Below are positions 10,881 to 20,499 of a DNA stretch of 64,000 bases, piece by piece. The DNA comes from Paraspadella gotoi (Eukaryota > Chaetognatha). The stretch spans positions 4,571,035 through 4,635,034 of the forward strand of contig CM119265.1 in assembly GCA_051294375.1 (NCBI GenBank), given 5' to 3'. The notes beneath the pieces were generated by a model. That model was given only the letters and a program-made list of their open reading frames with translations. It was not told the origin of the DNA and ran no database searches. Numbering within the stretch: the first letter of the stretch is position 1; the number at the start of each line of letters is the position of its first letter. The position numbers and the translations under genes were made by a program.

Positions 10881-11024
10881 GAAAACGGCGATCTTCCACC
10901 CCTAAGGGGCTTTCTAAATTTCTTTTTAGAGACTCGAAAATTTTTTTTTGTGAAGACGATAACTTTTAAAAAGCGGTTTTCTTCTGCCGTTTTGACTGCT
11001 TGACTCTTTAAAACTACAGCGTGA

Positions 11025-11032
11025 TTGATTAG
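11025..11032 (+). other. Target-site duplication, left (TTGATTAG)
   Basis: Identical to 11641-11648 immediately beyond the other end of the palindromic element. Confidence 0.85.
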
Positions 11033-11640
11033 TAAGGCATAGTAAAATTTCTAAATTTAAACTTTAATTAAAATTCTAAAAGTGAAGGAACGAACAACAT
11101 TATACTAATGAAATTTATTTAATAAAAAAATTTATAATAAATTTTACAATTTACGCAGTAGGCCATATTTATACTAGTACTAAACCAATAAATGTTAAAA
11201 TTTCAAAACAGTTTTTTCTAAGATTTTTTTGCAGATTTGGATTCGTCATAAAAAGTTGATAAAAAAGAAATATAACTCTTTTTTTGAAAAATTCCTTCAT
11301 TAAGTGGGTCAAAAATTAGAAAAAGCTATATTTAAGCTGAAAATTAACTTTTTATATATTAAATATAGTTTTTTTAATTTTTAACCCACTTAATGAAAGA
11401 ATTTTTAAAAATGAATATATTTCTTTTATCAACTTGACGGGGAATTTCAAATCTGCAATCAAAATTAAGAAAAGCCTATTTTGAAAATTTCGATTTTATA
11501 AGGATAGTACTATATATAAATATAGCCTACTGCGAAAATTAAAAAACATAAAATAATTTTTTTTACAAATTAAGTTCACTGATGGTATGTTGTTCATAAT
11601 TGACTTTAGAATTTTCGTATGTAACTTTCACTACGCCTTA
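11033..11640. mobile_element. Palindromic MITE-like DNA transposon, complete, 8-bp TSD
   Basis: The element begins TAAGGCATAG and ends CTACGCCTTA and is flanked by a perfect 8-bp direct repeat, TTGATTAG, at 11025-11032 and 11641-11648. Almost the whole 608 bp is one imperfect palindrome: left-arm landmarks (AAATTCTAAAAG, GAACAACAT, CGCAGTAGGC, GTGGGTCAAAAATTA) recur inverted in the right arm, with the centre near 11340. It is AT-rich with no open frame, so it must be non-autonomous. An 8-bp duplication and TA-starting ends fit the hAT superfamily (established feature); family assignment is inference. An end of a related copy lies at 7279. Confidence 0.88.
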
Positions 11641-11648
11641 TTGATTAG
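11641..11648 (+). other. Target-site duplication, right (TTGATTAG)
   Basis: Identical to 11025-11032. The perfect match suggests a fairly recent insertion. Confidence 0.85.
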
Positions 11649-11924
11649 TTACACAGAGAATTTGGCGTTAAATTAGTTAAAATCTTAAATTAGGAAAAAA
11701 CAGATTTTTGTGTTTTTTCCTGATACCAAAACGCAACGAAATGAAAGGAATATAACAAAATCTTAAATTGAAATATTAAAATAATAGAATATATTATTGG
11801 CTCAACAGTCAACAACAGACCGCAACAAAATAACGTCATTATGAAATGCTTTCTTTTTTTATTCGAGCGGGCCCTTGGTTAAGGGAGGCTATTTAAAGCC
11901 GAGAGGGATCGATGACCTGAAACT

Positions 11925-12058
<134 letters not shown>

Positions 12059-12320
12059 CAAAAAACTTCAGACGCAAAGCAAATTTTCGAACTGAATAAT
12101 TTCTTGGTCGAATCGAATATATTTTTCTTTTATTCATTAATCTATTTTTCTTATCTCATTCGCCACAGCACTTCGGACAAGTATTCTTTTTAGAATTTCA
12201 TATGAACTCTTTAATATTAACAAGCGTTAAAACATTTAGGAAACAACAAAACTATTATCATCTCGCTAGGAAGACTTTTCTTTCGCCTCGAGTCACAACG
12301 AAAAAAAAAAACTCTCTTAC

Positions 12321-12372
12321 TCACGTGACTCCCCACGACATCACGTGACTTCCGGTGACGCGTCACTTCCGG
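12321..12372. promoter_or_regulatory. Candidate promoter: two TCACGTGACT E-boxes and two ETS sites
   Basis: TCACGTGACT occurs at 12321-12330 and 12341-12350, exactly 20 bp apart. ACTTCCGG follows at 12348-12355, overlapping the second E-box, and CACTTCCGG lies at 12364-12372. TCACGTGA is the core bound by MITF/TFE/USF-type bHLH-Zip proteins, and CCGGAAGTG is the ETS consensus common at housekeeping promoters. The segment is GC-rich and continues into CpG-rich DNA to about 12440. No first exon could be assigned. Confidence 0.45.
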
Positions 12373-12440
12373 CGACGCGGGAGAGGACCTGATTAACGAC
12401 GCCAGAGGTGACGCCGCCAACGCCCGCGACGCCGCTAATT

Positions 12441-13260
12441 GCCTCCTGGCGTCGTTGAGGCAGTTACGGTTGATTGACTGTATCTCTTTAAGACGCTACT
12501 GTTGGAGCAGTGAAACCTCGAGTTGGGGAAGGACTGTTTATTTCTGCCAACTGGTTTCCTGTTGAAAGTTTTTTTAAAATGAGAAAAGCATGATTACAAT
12601 TTTATACCGAAAGATAACGGAGGGAAACTTCCGCATTTACTCAATAAAACTTTTCGTTATAAATAAATTTAGTATTTACGATACTTCAGCTACATAAAAC
12701 CAGACAGTGAATCCTCATTGAAAACTCCCAGGGTTTCCCGATGCTATCATCTTGTATAAGGAATGGAATTGATTCGGTACTTTTTAATATTAATTGTTCG
12801 AATTTAATATTAAAATAAAAAATATTTTTATCCCTAATGAAATAAGAAACAAACACAAAATTGCGAAAAGACTCGAACCCAAAAGTTCAAAGTTTAAGAT
12901 CTGTGACTGATTACGTCATTTTGACGTCTCTCCTTTCTTCACAAACGCGGGTTTTTTTATTCGAACATAAAAACCATCCACGTTTTTTCTTTCGTGAAAA
13001 TCGCGTGACTCATTAAAAACAGCGGACGTCCCTCGCGCAGTGACGGTGATGGCGGGCGACGGCGAGTGACGAGCCGCGCCGACGACAATCGAAATAATTT
13101 TGGACCATTGGCATGGGTTTTTTTTTTCTCCCTTTGCCCCACCCCCCCGCTCGGATGTTAGACCGCCTCATACTGCTTCTCTTTCATCTCTTCCACCTCC
13201 TCCTCCTCTTCTCCCTCCTCTTCTTCCTCCTCCTCCTACTCCATTTTAAAAACTCTCCTC
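12441..13260. other. No gene seen; AT-rich then CpG-rich
   Basis: 12480-12950 is AT-rich. At about 12844-12900 a GACTCGAACC segment resembles an inverted tRNA B-box but no tRNA fold could be built. 13020-13090 is CpG-rich. 13150-13250 is a (TCC)-rich pyrimidine stretch. Confidence 0.4.
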
Positions 13261-13290
13261 GCCCTTTGAATTCCTCCCAACTGTTTCGGT

Positions 13291-13356
13291 CACGTGATCG
13301 AAGAGCAGATATCACGTGGTCCGCTAGTCACGTGATCGAAGAGGAGAGATCACGTG
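13291..13356. promoter_or_regulatory. Tandem pair of 38-bp units carrying four CACGTG E-boxes
   Basis: CACGTG occurs at 13291, 13313, 13329 and 13351, spaced 22, 16 and 22 bp. This comes from a 38-bp unit present twice: TCACGTGATCGAAGAG, a short variable part, then TCACGTGGTCCG. A GA microsatellite begins 12 bp downstream. Regularly spaced E-boxes suggest a bHLH-Zip enhancer or promoter; whether it is used cannot be judged from sequence. Confidence 0.45.
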
Positions 13357-13364
13357 GTCCGGTA

Positions 13365-13367
<3 letters not shown>

Positions 13368-13397
<30 letters not shown>

Positions 13398-13398
13398 C
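13368..13398. repeat. Short (GA)n microsatellite beside the E-box pair
   Basis: GA repeat with a CA interruption, directly after the four E-boxes. Confidence 0.93.
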
Positions 13399-13637
13399 AG
13401 ATCTAGAGCAAACAGAGGGAAGGAGTACCCGTCTTCAAAAAAATATTTCATTCTTTTTTCTGAAGTTGAATCTAAATCGACTAATCTTGTTTTTTAAAAA
13501 AAAAGGACCAAACCTCGAGAGAAGGCAACAAAGTCATCGAGGACAACAACAACGACGACGACTACTATCGAGATAGCGATCAACGGCCACGCGCGACTCT
13601 TGAAAGAAAACGTCAAGAACGTCGTTACGAGTTTCGT

Positions 13638-13685
13638 AGAGAAAAGGGACAAGTGGGACAAGTGGGACAAGTGGGACAAGTGGGA
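13638..13685 (+). repeat. 10-bp minisatellite (GGGACAAGTG)n
   Basis: Four and a half nearly perfect GGGACAAGTG units within a purine-rich GAC-repeat area. Both coding directions give only low-complexity peptides. Confidence 0.93.
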
Positions 13686-13837
13686 TAGGAAGCTTGAAGG
13701 ACAAAGAGGGCGAGGAGACCAAGACGGTTACGACGACGACTACGACAAGGACGACGACAAAAAACAACGACATGAATGACCGAAGCGACAAAAGCTAAAA
13801 ACGACAAAAGAAAAGGAATTAAAAGCGATGAAAGGAA

Positions 13838-13843
<6 letters not shown>

Positions 13844-13927
<84 letters not shown>
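13844..13927. repeat. (GA)n microsatellite
   Basis: Pure GA tract of about 84 bp. Confidence 0.97.
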
Positions 13928-13929
<2 letters not shown>

Positions 13930-13930
<1 letters not shown>

Positions 13931-14802
13931 TAATGGAAAAAAAAAATCGAAGAGAAGACGGAAGCAGATTGGAAAATTAGGTCACATTAGAATCACTGGT
14001 CCGTAAATATACATTCCTTTTCGATTCTTTTAATCATATTTATATGATCGTTTGTTTGTCTTATAAATAAAAACAAAACATCTATACATCTATATATATT
14101 ATAAACCTTCGATTCCCACCGCAACAGCAAGTTACGAAACATTGTCTCTTCGTTCTAACACATAAAGCGCTCGAGTCAGACGCAAACCCGTTAACGCTCA
14201 TAATAATAACTTATAAATTAGCATAAAAAACACACGTGCGCTCTGGGAAACCGAGAGCGCTGCCTGGTTGACGCTGGCGTTGTTGGTCCCGCGTGCGACC
14301 GGGTGTAAACACAATTAAGCAAAGTCGTTTAAAAGGAAATAAAACGAGTTGTTAACAAAGCATCGATCCGACGAGCCTCGCCGTTGAGGATCCGATGGGG
14401 GGGGGCGGGGGCGGAGATATCTGTGGGGAGGAGAGAAGTGGGGCGGAGAGTAATCCCAGATGGTGGAAATTGGAAAGGGCGGGGGGAACTTTTTTCGTTA
14501 GACGCGTGAGAATTGGCGATGATAATGAAAACGACGACGACTGAAGAAACGTAGTTAATTGCAGACAACTTTTTAAACAACAGGAACGGCGCATTAGAGT
14601 CACGTCTGTGGCATAAATTGAAAGTCAATGAAGGGGCTTTTGAAGAGAAACAAGAGTAACAAGAAAAGCAAATACGAACGGGGTCATACACAACAGCACA
14701 ATCGCCAACGACAGCAACAGTAACATCGACAACGGCGACGAATCGAATCGACAAAGTCAGCTGCGTTTACGACGCAACTCGTAAAAACCCCGTCGCGCTC
14801 GA

Positions 14803-14834
<32 letters not shown>

Positions 14835-15112
14835 CTTAGAAAGAAACTGATTAACATTTTTTTTCTTCTTTTTTTCTTTTTTTTTTTTATTGCGACTCCA
14901 ATTTGGGTTTATTTTCGCGCCGCTCGTTGGCTCGCGCGTCTTAAGAGGGAAGAGTTACGACGGGAGCGTAAAAACTCGAAACAAAATGTCAAAAGGAATT
15001 TAAACGGTTCGAGGGGAAAGGAGGGAAATAACGAAAATAGTCCCGTTTAATGAACGCAGAACATTGAAAAAAAAAAATGTTTTAGGTTTGAAAAAAAAGG
15101 GAATATAACGTA
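13930..15112. other. No gene seen; (GTC)n at 14803-14834
   Basis: Mixed unique DNA with a pure (GTC)n tract of about ten units and T-rich DNA after it. A minus-strand frame of 141 codons (14329-14754) is not a simple repeat but shows no domain or motif I recognise; I regard it as chance. Confidence 0.45.
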
Positions 15113-16095
15113 GTAGTGTCCTTGCAAATTTTATAAAGTTTTTTATTACAGAATTTAGCACTATAGTACAAAATTAGTTCCCTATATGGCTACAGAATTT
15201 TTTTCTATCTTTTGTTTTTTGAAAATCGATCAAATAAAGTGCTTTGCAACTCTTCAAAATTTGCAAAAAAAACGGTTTTTTTTCATTAAAATGAATAGAT
15301 ATCTTAAAAATATGCAGTTCGGAATCAATTTTACCTGCGTCAATTAAAAGAGCGGAAAATACTCATATTTAGGCATACTTTATTTTTAAAAATACCAAAA
15401 AAATACTTTTCCAATTATTGATGTTTTTAAAAAACCGAGTTCTCGGCATTTTAAAGTCACATTTTTTTATTTTCCGCTTTATAACTTTGAAAATAATATA
15501 AAATAAGGTAATAAACAGCACTAATCCTCTAGAAGTATCATTGGGCTTTCTATTAGGCGTAATAGGTATTAGTTTTTTTAATTTTTGTTCAGGAGCTAAT
15601 GAATTGGTTAATCCTGAAAAAATTTTAAAAATATTTATTTTTTTATTTTTGTCTGTGTGCTTACAATTTGAATGTTTATGATATCTATCATTATCTACAA
15701 TAAACATAAAGCTTTAATTTAAGCCTCTCCCAACTTTTTACGATTTTTCATTATTGAATTATACGTAAAAATAAAATTTAAAAAAAAAAAATTTATTAAT
15801 CAATTTAGTAACTTTCCAAATGGAATATTTTTTTTAAAAAAATAAAGATACAAAATACAGTTCTACTTATAAGGCTTTAAAACAAATGTTTAAAATAAAA
15901 ATAATATAAAATTATAATAAAAATTAAATAAAACAGATTATTAACTTTATTTATTATAAAAAATATATGAATTTAAATTAAATATCTCAATAAATAAGCA
16001 GGTATATATATATATTTCGTTGAGTATTTTAATTCAAATCTCATATGCCAGCTTTTAATAGTAATAATAATTTGTTTATTATTTTATGAAAAAAA
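15113..16095 (+). repeat. Left long inverted arm
   Basis: Pairs over about 1 kb with 17440-18423 on the opposite strand. A fragment near 15659-15712 (with CTATCATTATCTACA) is also repeated directly in the spacer at about 16985-17035. Confidence 0.8.
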
Positions 16096-17439
16096 AATAT
16101 TTACAAATAATGAATTAATACAGTAGCTCACTCAATATTTGATATATATTATTAATAAAATGTTCCCAAAATATTAACAAGTAATAATAGGGCCTACCAA
16201 AAATATCGTACTTTTAAAGAAAGTTTGTTTAGTTGCTCGGCAAAGTTTCTTATTCCAATTTTAATTTAAAAAAAAACGAATATCACATGAAAAATTTTTC
16301 AGGTTGTGAATTTCAATGGACTTTTCCAACGCCACTTTATGTGGGCGTAACGCACTTCTTGGTTCAAAAATGGCTGTTGTTTTTTTAAATAAAATGGTTC
16401 TAGAATAAAATTAGTTATTTTTAAGGCCTTTCTGGTTATTATACATAGTTCTAGAATATTGTTAATTTTTTTTGAGTAAATTATATGTATACATGTATAT
16501 TGCTAAAACTTATTAAATAACATTAATATTTCAGACTTAGAAAAAAAGGAAATAATTGAATATTATAGAGAAGAGATTTTCTAATACTATTCTTTGCCGT
16601 GATTAAGTTAGAGAAATAATTCTAAATGTTATGGTTTTATAATTCCATAATATGTTTTTTAAATAATTAAATTTTATGTATGTAATTGATGCTATAATAA
16701 CCTCGGAGGGTGGCGCCAATCCAAGGCTTTGCCTAATAGGAACGAATAATCAAGTACAACGGTGTATAGTAGCTAGTGAGCGATGGTGAAAAGAAACAAA
16801 AAAGTGCCGAGTCTGTCTAGAGCACCCTTTAAATTACCCATGAGACACTTAATGTGGTAGGTCAAGTAAAATTCGATAAAGGCAGGTTTTTTTTTTAAAA
16901 TGCTCATTAAAGTTTATTCGCGAAAATTTTTTATAAAAAATGTGTTGGTGTAAAAATAGTTTAGGTGAATATAAAGTGTGTTCACTTACAATTATTAAAT
17001 GTCTATACATCTATCATTATCTACAGAGCATAAGCTTGAAGAAAAATTTGTGAGTAACTTCACAAAAAAACTTTGAACGCTGATGAAGGCTCAAAATTGT
17101 GAGCCGAAACATGTTCGTCTATAATAAAATTGTTGCAAATAAATTATTGCGTCCTCCATAAAAAGCTTCTAAAATTTGATACGTCATATAAAAAGTAAGA
17201 AATTATTCTTATACTTTTGAAACAGGTTATTATTACTGGATATCTACTTAAATTACATATTTTGTAAGGTAGTTTTTTGAAAAAGTACTCACTATGGCTA
17301 TGCTTATGGCTAAACCCTGTAGCTTTAGTCAAAACTACTACTTTAATAAGGATTGGGAATAGAAGATAAAGTGGGTAAATATTCTAAAATTAAAAGATCA
17401 GAAAAAGATTTTAAATTTTTTAATGATATATTTTTTTTT
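16096..17439. other. Spacer of the long-arm element
   Basis: AT-rich spacer with a less AT-rich island at about 16698-16790 (GGAGGGTGGCGCCAATCC and flanks), a direct copy of an arm fragment near 16985-17035, and the hammerhead-like motif at 17080. No frame above about 62 codons. The island could be a further insertion or the remnant of an internal gene. Confidence 0.5.
17072..17122 (+). ncRNA. Hammerhead-ribozyme-like core, possibly degenerate
   Basis: CTGATGA at 17080-17086 is followed by a perfect 6-bp stem (GGCTCA at 17088-17093 with TGAGCC at 17100-17105, six-base loop) and GAAAC at 17106-17110. CUGAUGA, stem II and GAAA in this order are the conserved hammerhead core. Against a functional ribozyme: one extra A at 17087 between the core and stem II, and only tentative stems I (ACG/CGT) and III. 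Small hammerheads with weak stems are known in Penelope-like retroelements and other animal repeats, so the motif may mark a retroelement fragment. Cleavage activity cannot be inferred. Confidence 0.35.
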
Positions 17440-18423
17440 ACAAAATAATTTTTCGTAAATAATAAAAATATTATTGCTATTAAAAGCTGGATATGATTTA
17501 AATTAAACACTCCAACACTATATTACCTGTTTAATTTAATTTGAGATTAAGTTTTAATTAAACATCATAATATTTTATAAAATAAAGTTAATAATACTTG
17601 TTTTATTTATTTTTTTTATTATAATTTTAATATTATTTTTATTTTAACCATAGTTTTAAAGCCTTATAAGTAGATACTGTAATTTTGGTATCTTATTTTA
17701 AAAAAATATTCCATTTGAAAAGTACTAAATTGATTATCTTTTTTTTTTAAAAAAAATTTATTTTTACGTATAATTCAATAATGAAAAATCGTAAAAAGTT
17801 GGAGAGGTCTCAAATTAAAGCTATGTTTTGTAGATAATGATAGATATATTAAAAATTCAAACTTGTAAGGCACACAGACAAAAATAATAAGATAAAATAA
17901 TTTTTAAACATTTTTTTCAGGATTTTAACAATTCAATAAGCTGCCTGAACAAAATTAAAAACTATACCATATTTAACGCCCAATAGATAAAGGCCAGGTT
18001 TACTCTAGAGGATTTAGCTGTTTTATACCTTTTTTATATTATTTTCCAGTTTAATAAAAGGAAAATAAAAAAATGTGGACTTAAAAAAATGCCGAGAAAC
18101 TACGGTTTTTTAAACATCATAATTGGAAAAGTATTTTTTGGATTTTTTTAAAAATAAAGTATGTAAAATGAAGTATTTTCGCGCTCTTTAAATTGATGCA
18201 GGTTAAATTTGATTCCGAACTGAATATTTTTTAAGATAATCTATCATTTTTAATGAAAAAAACCGTTTTTTTGCAAATTTTGAAGACGTTGCAGGCACTT
18301 ATTGATCGATTTTTCCAAAAAAACAAAGAATAGAAAAAAATTAGTAGCATAATAGGGGACTAATTTTGTAACTAATAGTGCTAAATTCTGTTAAAAAACT
18401 TTTTAAAAATTTGCTAAGGCCTA
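17440..18423 (-). repeat. Right long inverted arm
   Basis: Reverse-complement counterpart of 15113-16095. The inner limit is approximate because the last 30 bp are AT-only and align ambiguously. Confidence 0.8.
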
Positions 18424-18431
18424 ATAACGTA

Positions 18432-18889
18432 TGTAACTAGTAAGATATAACTTAAATTTTAAGTGAAGTAAATAATATGAAGTCTAATTAAATGGATTAC
18501 GGGAAAGTAATGTGGACAACGTTGCGTGTTCTTGCGCTGACGAAAAACAACGGAATTCAAATGAAGAGAAATTCTCAAATTTTACGTACTGACTCTTCCA
18601 AAATAAAAGTTGTCATAGAAAATAAAATCAGTTTATCGAATGATGCGTCTGCGGGTCAAAACGGAACTGGTCACGCAACAACGGGTCACGCGACCCGACC
18701 ATCAAAGTATGCTTGTTTTTTTTTTGCTTGCATCAATCGGGATTTGCAGGCGGTAGCTTAAGCCAAAATGTAGATGTAGAAATGCGGAATTAAGGTAAGC
18801 ACCGTTATTTAAATCTTTATGATTAGATTCCATATGCTAATTAATACTTTAAATTGAAAAAGATAATGTAATTTAATAAAGCGATAGGA
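18432..18889. other. Unique DNA, no gene supported
   Basis: A plus-strand frame of 89 codons (18492-18761) has mixed composition and a repeated GHAT motif, but no recognisable domain and no support around it. GGTCACGC occurs twice near 18667-18690. Confidence 0.4.
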
Positions 18890-19080
18890 AGAAGAGAGAG
18901 ATGGGAGACCAGGGGAGAGATGTCAGTAAGGAGTAATGACGAGATGAGTAGTGAGAGAGAGAGCAGAGAGAGAGAAGAGAGGGACGAGAAGATGAGAGAG
19001 AGAGATGATAGAAACGATAGAAGATCGTGGGATCGAGAAGAAAAGAAATAAGGGAAAAAGGATTGAAAGAAGATCGGCAA
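18890..19080. repeat. Purine-rich (GA)-type low-complexity DNA
   Basis: Interrupted GAGA, GATGAGA and GAAGAGAG runs. The minus-strand Ser/Leu/Phe frame is its translation. Confidence 0.8.
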
Positions 19081-19174
19081 GAATAACTTTTCCGCCGTTT
19101 GGACAGTTATTGTTGCTTTGACCTGACGAGAAAAGAGAGGAAGGGGGAGATGATGAAGAGAAAATTGGGAGAAA

Positions 19175-19417
19175 AAGGGAAAGGGTTTAGAGGAAAGAAA
19201 AGGAGAAGAGGGTTTTAGAGGAAGAAAGGAGGAGAGAGTTTTAGAGGAAAGAAAGAGGAGAGAATTTTAGAAGGAAGAAAAGGAGGAGAGGGTTTTAGAG
19301 GAGAAAAAGGAGGAGAGGGTTTTAGAGAAAGAAGAAGGAGGAGAGGATTTTAGCGAGGAAAGAAAAGAGGAGAGGATTTTAGAGAAGAAAGAGGGAGAGG
19401 GTTTTAGAAAAAGAAAG
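19175..19417 (+). repeat. Purine minisatellite with TTTTAGAG core, about eight units
   Basis: About eight degenerate units of 28-33 bp, each with GGAGAGGGTTTTAGAGGAA or a close variant separated by an AG-rich linker. The conserved TTTTAG in an otherwise all-purine strand makes the period obvious. No frame is conserved through it. Confidence 0.88.
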
Positions 19418-19975
19418 GGTATATTAATAAGTGTAATAAGTTTTCCAGAATATAACTGGCAACTTTCTTCACCCTAATACATAAGTGTCGCCCGAGGAAC
19501 AGTCCGTATTGGTCGACACATAGTAATATCAGTCAGGCAATACTTACAGTAACGGTCACACATAGTTAACGCTATCAGCTCAAGCTACTCGTGTCTATAC
19601 AGGATTGACTTAATTATAGGATGGCGTCGCACGGTCGACATACGGCATGAGGAGTAAAAAATATAAGAGGAGTTCGTACATGGCGTTCAAATTTGTGATT
19701 GAAGGAATGTAAAATGAATGGAAAAAAATCATTCCAAGGAAAGACGTGGCATTCGAAATGTGAATGAAAGCGAGGCACCTAAATTTCAAATACTGAACTG
19801 AGAGATATAAGTTTCGAGAATTCGGTCTGCGACGAGACACAATCGGTAAATCTTAGATCCATAGACAGAGGAAAGGGAGAGAAGATGAGATATGAATAGA
19901 ATAAATTTGCATAATAGAAAATAGTGAAACCGAGATATGTGGCCTTTTGCTGTAGTAAGCAGCGGCAGCTGTGGT
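19418..19975. other. Unique DNA, nothing recognised
   Basis: Balanced composition with no simple repeat, but also no frame above about 77 codons and no RNA gene or motif cluster. Confidence 0.4.
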
Positions 19976-19978
19976 TGG

Positions 19979-20097
19979 TGATAGATGATGATGTATGATG
20001 ATTGATGATGATGATGATGATGATATGATGAAATGATAATGATGATAGATGATGATGATTGATGATGCATCGGATGAAAATTAATGATTGATTGATT
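19979..20097. repeat. Imperfect (TGA)n/(GATGAT)n tract
   Basis: Degenerate GATGAT and ATTGATGAT units ending in GATTGATTGATT. The His/Ile/Ser-rich minus frames are translations of it. Confidence 0.9.
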
Positions 20098-20239
20098 ATT
20101 CGAGTCATCAATTTTTTTCGAAATTGTTTACCTTCAAATAATTTTTTTCTCTCTCTGGTTTCATGTTTTCATTCTTTGATTCAGCGCCCACCCCCCCTGC
20201 CTCGACGCGAATCCGATGACAACTTCTCCCGACAATTGC

Positions 20240-20253
20240 GTTTCCTTGGCAAC
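20240..20253. promoter_or_regulatory. RFX X-box-like motif in a GC-rich island
   Basis: GTTTCCTTGGCAAC has the X-box half-sites GTTNCC and GGCAAC with a 2-base spacer. Two more GGCAAC half-sites follow at about 20310 and 20341. The island (about 20185-20470) is CpG-rich and overlaps a candidate coding segment. Confidence 0.4.
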
Positions 20254-20282
20254 CGGCGAACGCCCGCTTTGATGGCGGCCAG

Positions 20283-20495
20283 TTGGCACCGGGTCGAGAG
20301 ATTAGCTGGCAACCGGACGGCATTCCGCGTGCCATCTCGCTGGCAACAAAAAAAAAGAGGAGCCAGGCGCTGGAACGCCGCGACCTGGATCCCGAAATCA
20401 GAGTTGACGAGAACGGCGACGAAACTGACGACGACGAGAGCGACGACGACGACGGAGACGACGACGAAATTAAATCTTATGCCCATATTTCATGA
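20283..20495 (+). CDS. Weak candidate: small acidic reading frame, unrecognised
   Basis: 70 codons starting MAPGREISWQPDGIP. The second half is acidic (ENGDETDDDESDDDDGDDDE) because of a degenerate GAC repeat. The first half is mixed and the region is CpG-rich just downstream of an X-box, so it could hold a first exon. Against this, a 141-codon frame overlaps it on the same strand and neither has a known domain. The acidic tail may be only the repeat. Confidence 0.15.
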   Translation: MAPGREISWQPDGIPRAISLATKKKRSQALERRDLDPEIRVDENGDETDDDESDDDDGDDDEIKSYAHIS

Positions 20496-20499
20496 TAAA

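Larger units (their letters stand above)
15113..18423. mobile_element. 3.3-kb AT-rich element with inverted arms of about 1 kb
   Basis: The left arm (about 15113-16095) recurs inverted as the right arm (about 17440-18423). Shared landmarks include GAATTTAGCACTAT, AATCGATCAA against TTGATCGATT, the paired ACGGTTTTTTT runs, CATTTTTTTATTTTCC, and CCAGCTTTTAATAG near both inner ends. The outer ends read TAGTGTCCTTGC on the left and TAGGCCTTAGC on the complement at the right. ATAACGTA lies at 15105-15112 and 18424-18431 and looks like an 8-bp target-site duplication. The arms are diverged, with many small indels. No transposase frame exists, so the element is non-autonomous or decayed. The duplication size suggests hAT-like ends; the very long arms resemble foldback elements. 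Confidence 0.75.

Noticed and set aside
12844-12900. tRNA-like B-box (GACTCGAACC) and ACTTTGAAC loop on the minus strand
   Set aside because: Acceptor, anticodon and T stems do not pair; at most a remnant of a tRNA-derived repeat.
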